In this document: piece by piece, positions 12,901 through 22,678 of the stretch
Position numbering within the stretch: position 1 is the stretch's first letter
Layout of the letters: every line of letters begins with the position of its first letter
DNA from: Leucosporidium creatinivorum
Taxonomy: Eukaryota > Basidiomycota > Microbotryomycetes > Leucosporidiales > Leucosporidiaceae
Length of the DNA stretch: 64,000 nucleotides
Assembly (NCBI GenBank): GCA_001600635.1
Contig: BCKL01000003.1
Span: 1,220,928-1,284,927 of the forward strand
Reading direction: 5' to 3'
Translations under genes and position numbers: made by a program
The notes under the pieces: model-generated
The model's input: the letters and a program-made list of their open reading frames with translations, nothing else
The model's database searches: none
What the model was told of the DNA's origin: nothing

Positions 12901-13538
12901 CGGCATGGGCGTGAGCGGAGTCGAGGGTGAGCTTCTACCGCTCTCTGTAGCGACTGCTGGACTTCGAGAGCTGACGAGATCTCGTTCACTTACAACAGGC
13001 GTCTACCGTCGAGCTGCCGAGATCACTCTGCGCATCTTGCGCGACAACAAGGACTCGCTCATGTCGGTGCTCGAGACGTTCATGCACGACCCGCTTGTCG
13101 AATGGGTGCCGTCGGTCAGCAAGAGGGTGCGTGGTGCACTATCGACGTCTCGGCGAGATCGTTTCGCCTCCAGCTTGATCCGAAGCTGACCTTGCCTCAT
13201 CTCATCTCCGCTCCTTCTCACTGCCACAGGACCCCAAGCCCGCTTCGGAGAACAAGACCTCCGAGCACGTCAAGTCGAAAGCCAAGACGTCCCTCACGCC
13301 CATCAGCAACAAGCTCTCGGGTCTGCAAGTCACCTCGGCGCCGGCTTCGCTCGGCGCGAAAGAGGTGGGAGTGGGCGAGCAGGTCGAGAGGCTCATTAGG
13401 GAGGCTAGGGATCCCAAGAACCTGGGGAGCATGTATGTAGGATGGTGAGTCGTCTTTCTCACCTCTGGCGTCGGCTTGGGTCGAAGAGCGGGAGCTGATT
13501 TCTCGATGCCTCGGTGATGCAGGTGCGCGTGGTTCTGA
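3923..13538 (+). CDS. ATR: ATR/Mec1/Rad3-type DNA-damage checkpoint kinase (PIKK)
   Basis: This serine/threonine kinase is recruited with its ATRIP/Ddc2 partner to RPA-coated single-stranded DNA and signals replication stress. I trace about 26 introns. With them removed the protein is roughly 2,600 residues, normal for the family. The N-terminal two-thirds is helical-repeat sequence; a FAT region lies at about 9750-11600. The PI3K-like catalytic domain lies at 11950-13130, with the catalytic loop [12 protein letters not shown] (near 12755), the HVDFN metal-binding motif, and the ATR-type segment PFRLTHN leading to FMHDPLVEW. The FATC end reads MYVGWCAWF. Its last coding exon is only 16 bases (13523-13538), splitting the Trp codon. 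The start at 3923 is the first ATG in the frame leading into the first good donor at 4302; an upstream start cannot be excluded. The subfamily is ATR rather than TOR, ATM or DNA-PK, judging by the catalytic loop and the MYVGW end. Confidence 0.95.
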
Positions 13539-14510
13539 ACGAGACGGGTTTTATCAAGCAGTATCAGAGTTCGATTCCAGAGATTGTTGTGCATCATTGC
13601 ATTTCCCGCAGAACCAGCCGATTTTCTCCACTTGTCAAAGTCGACAGCAGCGAAACAAGCATCGCCGAGCAGCGCATCTCCGAAGGGCATTGAAGCAGAT
13701 TTGTGCGGCGGCGAAATGCTTGGATCGGTGCTCGTTCAATCTGACTAACTTGTACCGCTGGGCTCTGGTGCACTGCAGCTCGAAACCCTCGACTGGCGGC
13801 GAGACTAGCCATCGAGCTCTTTCGATTCGGCGGCCTCTTGAGGGGGCGACGCGCGCTGTATGGAACGCGGTCTGGAGAAGCGTGTAGCTCTGATGGCAAG
13901 TCCTGAATGTAAATGGAACCTTTTTAGCACGCTCTGTAGTGCTACAGAAATGTCAGCGCACAGCCAGCGCGACTCAGACTTGGGCGCGCCGCGAGTGACC
14001 AGCTCTTGCTCCCTCCCATCACTCGGCTCGTCTCTCTCTCTCTCCGACCAACTCGTTCACTTCCTGTTTGAAGCTGTACAGCGCGACTGCTAGCCTATCA
14101 CTCCTACTCGCCTACACCTTCTTCGCCCTCACCTCTCCAGCACACACGACCTCACCCACCTCTCGACGTCTCAATAGCAGCAGGTCAGCATCCTCTTCAA
14201 TCTCGCTCGGCTCAGCTGTAGCAGCTTCAAAAGAGGTTCAAAAGAGCTGCACAGGAGGAGGAAGAGGTGGAACGAGCTGTAGGACAGCATGAGACGAGGC
14301 CAAACAAGTCGAGCAAGCAGCACCACCAGCGTGTGCTGGCTCTCACTGGAGCTGGAGCCATTCGCCACTCAGCTTCAGCCAGGTGACCTCAGCCATTTCT
14401 GACTTCGCTCTTCTCCCTCCTCTACCTTCCTACAGAACTTTCAACTCGTCAGCGACCGCGTCGCTTCCTCCTCCCTCTCCCTTTGATCACGCCTCGGCCA
14501 ACTCCCAGCC
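13539..14510. other. Gene-free stretch (nothing recognised)
   Basis: About 970 bases between the ATR stop and the GATA-like gene. It should hold the ATR 3' region and the promoter of the downstream gene. A pyrimidine-rich TCTCTCTCTC tract at about 14031-14041 may be a promoter or leader element. No protein or RNA gene recognised. Confidence 0.4.
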
Positions 14511-17500
14511 ATGGCTTCCATCCCTCGTCCACCATCTTCGCATGGCTTGTCGCTTCCTCGACCAGCAGCTGGAAGCCAACAGCAGCAGCAGCAGCTCCCA
14601 GCTGGCACTTCGCCCGTCGCGTCCGAACCCCAGGCACCTTCTCTCACCTCTGAGCGCTCCTCACGAGCACCGGGAGAGCAGCAGCAGCCTCGGAGGACCA
14701 AGAAGAAGAAGCAGGGAAGGGGCCGCATGATGATGGGTGAGCTCCAGTTCCCGTTTCGAGGTTCCAAGTTGGATCATCGGCGCTCGAGAGAGACGCGAAG
14801 CGCTGACTTGCTATTGTTTGCTTCTTGCTGCACCTCAACAGTCAAAGTCTTCTACTCACTATCATCACCACGATTTGGTGGAGGAGCAGCACCGTCACCG
14901 ACGCCCACCACGCCCGCCGTCGCCACCCCCTCTTCCAACTTCCTCTCCGTCCTCGACCCGGTTCATGGCAGCGCAGCGCCCTCACCGAGTCCTGAACCCG
15001 AACGACCGTCACAGCAGAGCTATACATGTCTCGCTCGCTTGTCGGCGCCCGTGTGGGTGCAGCTCATGGGCAGCAAGCCGGTCGGGGGTGATGAGGAGCG
15101 CACCGAGTATGGCAAGCTCACGCTCAAGACCTGTCTAAGCGCCATCTGCATCTCGAGGTGAGTCTAGGGGCTCGGTGTGGAGGAAAGTGAACTGGTAGCT
15201 GACGCGCCTCGTCGTCTCCAGGCCCGAGCTCGTGACCGACCCGAGCAAGGACTACGCCGTCTCGGCGGTTGACCCTTACGAGTCTTCTCTGCAACCTTCC
15301 TCCTCTCATACATCAACATCCGCCGCATCGCTACCGAACGCTGGATCGGGTGGACAGGGATTGATGGAGGGCAAAGGCATGCTCTCGTGGAACTTGGCCG
15401 AGAAGCGCGAGGGAACGACTTGGGTCTGCGGCAGGGTCAGCGTCGATGAGAGGGAGTTGGAGAGCAGGAGGAGGAAACGCAGAAAGACGGAGCACGGTGC
15501 GATGGCATCTGCAGAGGAGGAGGAGGAGGACAGCGACGATGAGACTGTCAAGGAGACGCTTGAGGTGTGGCTGCAGCTCGTCGAGGTGAGTCCTCGCTAC
15601 AGGTAGCCTACTCTTGGGGTCTCATGCTAACTTGTGACCCTCCTACAGCGCCCCTCGTTCACCCAAACTCAGTTCCTCACCTCCCTCCGCTCCTTCGCCA
15701 ACCCCGCCCAACCTCACGACTCCTCCGACCGCGCCTCCTCCCCACCTCGCCGTCGCGACTCTAGCCAGCACCAACAGGCACACCCTTCCTCCGCCCAACC
15801 TCGCTCATCCCACCTCGGCGATCCCGTCAAGCGCAAGCGACCACGAGAGTCGGCCGAGCACGTCTTGCCCGTCTCGCTCCCGCCCGTCGTTCCCGCACCC
15901 TCATCAGCAGCAGCGTCGGCAACCCCCTTTCTCGCTCCCGTCGCTTCCACTTCAGCACTCCCCTCGGCGCCTACCGCCGCCCAGCTGCAGGATCCTCGTA
16001 TCCTCGCGCTTCTCGTTCAACTCATCCCCTCCCTCGCCGCTTCCGTCCCTGCCGCGAGCGCACAACCTCTCGCACTCGACTCGGAGCAGGCACAGGCCCT
16101 TCTTCCCGCCATCCGCACCCTCGCCGAGTACTACGGCGCTCAACTCCCTCCCGCCCTCGCCTCCTCCGTCAACCCCAACTCGGCTCAGGCGCTCCTGGGC
16201 CAGGCGCTCGCCCAGCAGTCGACATCCGCTCTCGACAAGGGCAAGGGCAAGGCGGGACCCAAGGCGTCCAAGCGCGTGGAGCAGTTCACTCCCATCGACG
16301 CGCCCGAGACGAGCGACAAGTCGAACCCTATCGACAAGAGCGCGTGCTCCAACTGCAAGAGGAAGAAGAGCACCAAGTGGAGGGAGGCGTTCGACGAGGA
16401 GGGAACTCGCGTAACCGTCTGCAACGGTGAGTGTTCGGTCAGTGCGGGAGCGATCAGAGGACGGCTCCCTGACGTCCGCTTCTCTTCAACCCACTCTCCT
16501 GCAGCATGCGGCGTCTTCTACAACAAGAATGGCTTCCACCGCAACAAGGTCGAGCGCGGCACCTCTCCTAATCGCGCCCCTTCCTCCTCCATCGGCGGAC
16601 CTTCGAACCTCAAGCCCGTCGGTCGTCCTCTCCAAGGCCGACTCACCGCCACCTGCGAGCAGGAGCTCAAAAAGATGAAGGGCAAGAAGGTCAAGAACAC
16701 CTCACCAGGATCGACCCATCGACCAGGCAAGCTCCCCCCACCCAGCCCAAGCAAGGTCGTCGGCCCTTCGCTTTCGCGCTCGCCTGGAACTGGAAGCTGG
16801 GCGGCGTGGGGTCATCGCGCCACCGTCCCCAGCCATACGATGACCTCTCCTGGTCGTTCGCCTCGCCGTGGAGGACGTGGAGGAGCAGGACTCTTCGGCA
16901 TGGCGGCAACTTCACCAGTGCGCGCCAACTCGAACGTCGGCACCGGCGCTGGATTGCGCAGCGGGTACGAGAGCGATGGAGATGGACGAGGGACCTCCTT
17001 CTCGTTCGGTGGAGCCGGTTCCATCTTCGGCGCAGGACCTCAGAGCCCATCGCCGAAGAGGAGGGGGCAGAGGCAGATGCCGGCCTACCTCCTCACCGCC
17101 AGCCCCGGAACCGCCCTCGACCGCATCTTAAACGACACCAACATCGACCTCAACTCGTTCGACGTCGAGATGCCCGACGCAGTGGAGGAGACGAGCGGCA
17201 GGTCGGGCTCGGGCTCGAGCGGCGAGGGACAGGCGAGGGAGGAGCCTTTGGCGCTCACGGAGGATGAGGAGGAGCAAGGTGCGGGAGGGCTCAGCCATGC
17301 GTTGAGCTTCTACCTCCGCGAGATGTCCCCCGATCTCAAAGAGAACGCCAAACCCACGGCGCTCAACTCGAATGAGATCAAGCAGGGCGCAGGCAGCATC
17401 TTTGACTCGGTGCTCGACCCCTCTCTGCACGGTGTAGAAGGCTCCACCTCGGTACTCGGAGTCAGCGGCAACCTCAGCGCCACCGATGCGCCCACCACCG

Positions 17501-18558
17501 ATCTCGACCCCTTCGAATCGGTCCTCTCCTCGCTCCGCCGCGACTTCAACACTCGCCTCTCCTCGAACGCCCTCACCGCTCCCTCCTCGCCCATTCCTTC
17601 CTCTCCCTGCGTTCAACCTCGCACGAGCTCGGCCACCCCTGGTTCCAAGGGCAAGGCTCCTCAGTCTTGTGGACGTCCAGCCCCCTCCATCCTCCACGGC
17701 TTCATCGACGGCCTCGTCCCTGCCCTCGCCATGGACCAAGTGGAGGGAGAGACGCCTGTCAGCGACTCGGATGCTTGGACTCCCGCCAGCCCCACCGACG
17801 TCGACGCCTTCCATTCGAATCCCTACGACCTCTCCCACCTCGACCCTCCTCGCGCCGCTAGCTCCGGCTCGGGCAAGCTCCTCATCCCCAACCGCGGCAC
17901 CTCCACCAGCAACTCGATCTTCCCTCTCAACCTCGTTGCCACCTCGGACGTCGCCAGCGAGTTCGATTTTGGCTCGCTTCCTCCTTCCTCGCCACCGCTT
18001 CTCCCCTCCGAGGCGTTCCCCACTCCCTCCGAGTTCGATTCGGGCATCACGCCTGACGAGGAGGGCTACCTCGCCAGCGAGGACGCCGACCAGACTATCA
18101 CTTTCAACGAGCACTCGCAAGGCCAAGGAGGAGCGACGACGGCGGAGCAGAAGGCCCTCTCCGCTCTCTTGAGCTCGCTCGGCGCTGGCGGCGGAGGAGC
18201 GGGAGCCGGAGCAGCCATGTTGGAGGGCCTGCTCGGCGGTCACGGCGGCGACAAGATTCAGCTCGATCGCTCCACCGTCAACAAGCTCCTTCAGATGATC
18301 TCCAACCGCCCCAGTCAAGCACCCTCTCCCTCCGGCACGAGCACCACGAGCAGCAAGCCCTCACCCGCCTACCTCGCTCCCCCCTCCGCTTCCAACTCGA
18401 CCGCCAACTCGCCCAACGACCAAGTCTCTCCAGCCCTCATTGGTGGAGCGGAGGAGCCTTTCGATCTCTTCAAGTCGTTCGAGGATGCGACGAAGAGGGC
18501 CGAGGGAGGGGAAGACGGGGGAGAAGCGATGTACGAAGCCATGTTCGCGGGTCTTTGA
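14511..18558 (+). CDS. GATA-like zinc-finger nuclear protein
   Basis: Five exons (14511-14736, 14842-15157, 15222-15585, 15649-16426, 16505-18558) give 1,245 residues. The single zinc finger near 16345-16545 reads CSNC, then STKWRE, then CNACGVFYNKNG, the signature of GATA-type fingers, so it probably binds DNA. The loop between the cysteine pairs is 21 residues instead of the usual 17-20, and an intron falls inside the second pair. The N-terminal 300 residues look folded (YTCLARLSAPVWVQLM; GKLTLKTCLSAICIS) and include a Lys/Arg-rich, nuclear-signal-like patch before an acidic run. Everything after the finger is Ser/Pro/Gly-rich and disordered, with acidic patches that could activate transcription. 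S. pombe Ams2 is a possible relative, but I cannot establish orthology. Start chosen at the first ATG of the frame that splices cleanly onto exon 2. Confidence 0.75.
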
Positions 18559-18969
18559 GAGAGCAGAAGTCTTGCTTAGCATCATAATTACGTAGCTGTA
18601 CCTTTCGTTGACTATCAGAACTTGCATATGCACTTCCATCTTCAGACAAGCGAGAGAGGCGCCGAGCGGGCGACTCCTTACTAGCTACTGCCAATAAGTG
18701 ATGGGGCATACGGCTGGAACAAAACGTTCTGAATGCCTGAGTATCCACCTGCAGCTCTACAGCTCGTTCTGAGCTACCTGAAGGCTCAAGAGAGCGGAGG
18801 CAGCTGTCGTGACGCTTCGCCGAGTGATGGCGATCCGAGCGTGGTCCGGGAAGGCAGGGCAGAGGGCTTGGAAGGTAGCTGAAGATGTATTCAGTAGCTT
18901 TGAGTATACACGAGCGCGAGCTGCACCCCGCCAGCACAGCGAGCCCCAGCGAGGAGGGCCACGGCCGAG

Positions 18970-18979
18970 TTTAAAAGGG
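18970..18979 (+). promoter_or_regulatory. TATA-like element
   Basis: TTTAAAAGGG lies about 80 bases upstream of the ATG of the small open frame at 19056, a plausible spacing for a TATA box. It is the main reason for not dismissing that frame. Such A/T runs are rare in this GC-rich DNA. Confidence 0.3.
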
Positions 18980-19055
18980 TTCGCTTCGCCTCCTTCCTTT
19001 CTTTCTCTCCTGCCACATCCTTCTGGAGTGGTCGTTGCGTGCGGCATCCTCAAGC

Positions 19056-19298
19056 ATGGTGCTCTCGCTCTTGCGAGTGTCGGCCTCTGCAAAAGGCTCT
19101 ACCACTGGATCAAGGCCCGACTCTTCCTCGCGTGAAGTGCTCGTCGACCTCCAACGTCTCTCAGCGAAGGATCGCAGAGCAGTGCTCCTCCTTCCGGGGG
19201 TTCTGGGAGTATTTCACTCGCGATCCTGGGACGACCGCTTAAGCCTCCCAACAGCTCTCGCAGCTTGCTCCTCGCTGAGCAAGCTCGAACTGAGGTAG
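19056..19298 (+). CDS. Small hypothetical protein, 80 residues
   Basis: An ATG-initiated frame of 80 residues with fairly natural composition (REVLVDLQRLSAKDRRAVLL and SLPTALAACSSLSKLELR) follows a TATA-like element. The leucine spacing at the end is faintly reminiscent of leucine-rich repeats, which is not enough for a call. It may be a remnant, because stretches of similar character (SLRNEEREQVLLKRRREARY near 19410-19475) follow in another frame after a stop. No intron is needed. Function unknown; it could equally be chance open frame. Confidence 0.25.
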   Translation: MVLSLLRVSASAKGSTTGSRPDSSSREVLVDLQRLSAKDRRAVLLLPGVLGVFHSRSWDDRLSLPTALAACSSLSKLELR

Positions 19299-20922
19299 AA
19301 GCGCCCGAGGAGCTCGCTGCCATATGCTCCACCTTAGCGATGGGAAGACCGCTATAGCCTTCCCAATCAACTCTAGCCCATCCTAGTGGTGGTGTTCTAC
19401 AGGCTGCTGCTCGTCAGCAGTCTTCGCAACGAGGAGCGCGAGCAAGTGCTCCTCAAGCGTCGACGGGAGGCGCGCTACAAGTCCCCCCATGCAGCTTCCC
19501 AGGTGGCGCGTGCCTTCTGATGCTCGGATAATCGACTGAGGATATGCAGGTGAGTAGCATATCGCCTTGGCGTCGCTGCTGGAGAAACTGGTCGGGAGGG
19601 AGGGGGAGAAGCGGAAAGGAAGCTCGAGGTGCAGCTGGCGAAGCTGGGAAGGAGTGCGCAGAGCAAAAGCTGCAGAATCAATCTAAAGCTTAGCTCATCC
19701 TACTTGCAAAGCCCGAGCTGACCTTTCTCTCGCCTGAAGGCGCTCCTCGTCGACGAATCGCTCACGCCCAAGCTCGGCGCTCGGCTTCGGATTCCCAGGC
19801 AAGTCGTCTCGTTCCTTGCCGGGCGCTTCCTCCCAGCTACCCGCTACACTAGATGTCTGAAGTTGAAGTAGAGTCGACCTTCAGACTGGGCTTCGAGAGC
19901 TATGGGGTGTGGGCAAGCGAAGGCCGAGATCTGCTTTCGCCGAGTCTCGGACTGGTGGCCAACGGACGCTTCGCCAGGCGACACGAGCAGGCGGGGAACG
20001 CAGTAGTCGAAGCTAGCGGACGCACACTCGCTACTGGGTTATTGTAGAGCTGCACGGACTGCGGGCGAGGGTCTGACAGAACCAGGCTTGACGAGCGGCT
20101 TCGCCGAGCTCGTCGACTCGTCTCGTGGTCTCGTTTCGAGCGTATATAGAGTCGAGTATTGTTTCCACCAGCACGCCCAAAGATCTACAACAAAGCTCTA
20201 GCAGCTCCTGGAGATGAGGAAGGTCCCGCACGGCCTTTATGAGGGAGAAGGAGCAACGAGTAGATCGGAGGTGTGCGGGGGAACAGGGTATCATAAGAGG
20301 GTATTGAGAGCGTGGGGCAAGAGTCGACCTCTCCGAGTCTATATGGCTTGTTGGCGGAGGTCTAACGGCGGCGAGCTACTCGTTTACTGCGCCTTGGACT
20401 TCTCAACGGCCTCGATGGCGACCTTCTCGGCGCTTGCAGCGACCTTCTTGACGGCGCCAGGTGGTGAGGCGGCTGGGCGAAGCAGGGGCTGAGATGTGGA
20501 CAGCGAGGCAGTCGATAGATGGCATGGTACAGAGGTGAGGTCGAATGGAAAGGCGAAACGAGAGAGAGGGCGAAGCCGGGGCACCGGAGGAGGATGAGGA
20601 GGGAGACCAAGGGAATTTCAAGGCTTTCCTTGCTTAGATAGCTCGCTGGCAAGCTCTCGTGGGATTGCTCTTATTGTAGCTAGCTGGAGTCAGTCTCTCA
20701 TTCTCTCATTCGCTAGCAAAGGTCGTCTAGCAGCTGATGCTTCGAAGTTGAAACTCTCTGATCGCACTTCCGAGCAAGTATATGCGCCGAAACAAAGCCT
20801 CGGCGGCGCTACAAGTCCTTCGCACGGTCATGAACGCTTGAACGAGGTTGAAGTGGTGTATTGCCAATCGTGTGAAAGCTTTTGATCGCCTTCCGAGCTG
20901 TATGGGATGAGTAAAAGGAGGT

Positions 20923-22419
20923 CTACGCCTTTGCGCGTCTCCGCGTCTCTTGGTAAGTTTTGCGATAGAACGCCTGTAGATCAATGCAAAGGTCAGGGAT
21001 CAAGTCTGCCGCCGCACTGAGCTGTCAGAACTCACGATGAAGAGGAAGAGGTAGGAGGTGAGGAGAGCGCAACCCATGAAGGCGGCCGACTCGGTTCCCG
21101 AGCAAGAGCCGTAAGTGGGCATGTAGGGGAAGTAGGTGGAGGCAAAGTACGAGTAGGCTGTATTGGTTCTCGATCAGCGACTGTTGCTATACGGGAGCGC
21201 GAGAGGGAAAGCTCACAAGCAAAGTAGACGACGAAGAGGTCAATCACAAACTGGGTGATCTGGAGGGTGGTGAGGTACTTCTTCCACCAGATCTTGTATC
21301 CAGCAGCGGTCATGAAGTAGTAGTAGTACCTGTCGAGGGCCGAAGAGGCAGCGTCAGCATCGCTCGGCGCATCGCGCTCGCCGAACTCACATCAGGACGT
21401 GGACGGTAAGGTTGGCAACAATAGGGACCCAGGAGACGGAGGTGCGTCCGTTGAGCTGAGTGTAGCAAAGAGCGGCGGTAGCGGTGTGGTGGAAGACGTG
21501 GAGGAATTGGAGGGGCTTCTTCTTGACGACGAGGAAGACCGTGTCGGCGAGCTCCCAGTCTGTACGATTAAGCAAATGTGTCAGTCTCGCGAGGCTGATT
21601 CGAGTCTTCGCAATGCTTCGTGCTCACACTTGAACTGTTGAAGGAAGCAGAATCAGCATTTGGTCGAGCGAACGTGACCGCGACGAGGCGAGGAGAGCAG
21701 CTCACGTAGTAGTTGATGATGTAGTAGGTCTCGAGCCTGGAAGTCCAGGCTCCATTGTTGCAGATGGCGTAGAAGATTCCCTGCTCGTAGATGATGGGAA
21801 CAATCTGCAGCGAGGGACAAAGAAAGGGAGAAGTCTCCGTTGAGCGGCGCGTCGTGGCTGCTGGGTCTCAAGGTCAAGCTCACCTCCTCAACCATCAAGG
21901 CGAGCACGATGCCGGATCCAGCCGAGAGGAGGAAGTTGTGCAGCATGAACAGAGGCTTGAACCCTGCAGGACCGAGCAGCGAAAGGTCAGCAACCAAATC
22001 AAAGACACCGAGGCCACGGTGTTGCAGTTGGATAGTCGAGGAACGCGCTGGGGAGCTCAACATGTAGTTAAACAGCCCTGTAGAGCTCTCGACTGTGCTG
22101 TACGGCGCTACCAGCACGCCCCTAGCCCTCTCATCTGGCTCTGCCGTCGCGTCGCAGGCGCGCACGGTCCCAATCGCTCTCCTGCCTCATCTACAGCACC
22201 ACAGCTTGGGAGGAGCGACTCACGGAAGGCCTTCCTGTCAGACATGAGGTACTGGCCACCGAAGATGACGGCGAGGTAGACGGCGAGCGCCGAGACGACC
22301 TCTTTGTTGGTCGAGAAAGGCGACTCTCCGGGCACCCACTTCGCTACAGAAGCGGGCAGAGAAGGGAGGGGCAGGGCCGAGATAGCACGATAGACGGGTC
22401 CAGGGGCGGAGGAGACCAT
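20923..22419 (-). CDS. ELO-family very-long-chain fatty acid elongase
   Basis: This ER membrane enzyme catalyses the condensing step (3-ketoacyl-CoA synthase) of fatty-acid elongation. Eight exons, read downward from 22419: 22419-22224, 21963-21884, 21804-21706, 21634-21628, 21559-21391, 21329-21217, 21157-21036, 20973-20923, giving 278 residues, typical for the family. Hallmarks: the [13 protein letters not shown] active-site box (HxxHH), [10 protein letters not shown] just before it, the [12 protein letters not shown] box, and several membrane segments. The C-terminus is basic ([13 protein letters not shown]) and could act in ER retention. Exon 4 is only 7 bases and supplies FKY between INYY and WELADTVF; without it the conserved block and frame are lost. 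Substrate chain length cannot be judged. Confidence 0.93.
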
Positions 22420-22678
22420 GGCGAGCGAAGAGATGGTGAAGGCAAGTAGCGATAGGAAAGAGAGCCGTGCGGCAGCTCGATTCGATTTTGAGGCGGAGAG
22501 GGAGGTCGACTTTTGCTACGAGTAGCGCCAGCTCTGATCGGCTTGGGCGATAAGAATAACTGAATACTGCTAAGCAAAATTCTAGCTCCCTGGCGTGCGA
22601 TCTCCCTGCCATCCTCCCTCTCCCCCCGAAGCCGAGGTGACGAGGCGCTTACGAGCTACACCTGCAAGAGCGTACAGC

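Larger units (their letters stand above)
18559..20922. other. Gene-poor interval
   Basis: About 2.4 kb, the emptiest part of the window. Apart from the weak small gene at 19056-19298 I recognise nothing. TATATA occurs at about 20143. On the minus strand around 20455-20384 a short frame ends with VKKVAASAEKVAIEAVEKSK and a stop. It resembles a Lys/Ala-rich protein tail and has an acceptor-like CATCTCAG upstream, but I could not connect it to the neighbouring elongase gene in frame. Confidence 0.4.

Noticed and set aside
13560-13585. GTTCGATTCC, resembling a tRNA B box
   Set aside because: No matching A box at the right distance and no cloverleaf could be folded by eye around it.
14031-14041. 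TC-rich run considered as a simple repeat element
   Set aside because: Too short to call as a repeat feature; it fits a pyrimidine-rich promoter stretch common in fungi and is only mentioned there.
17128-18318. 396-residue minus-strand frame inside the GATA-like gene
   Set aside because: Shadow of the Ser/Pro/Leu-rich coding strand; no recognisable motif.
18559-20922. Gene-poor interval considered as a transposon or retroelement remnant
   Set aside because: No terminal repeats, target-site duplications, or transposase, integrase or reverse-transcriptase motifs could be seen on either strand.
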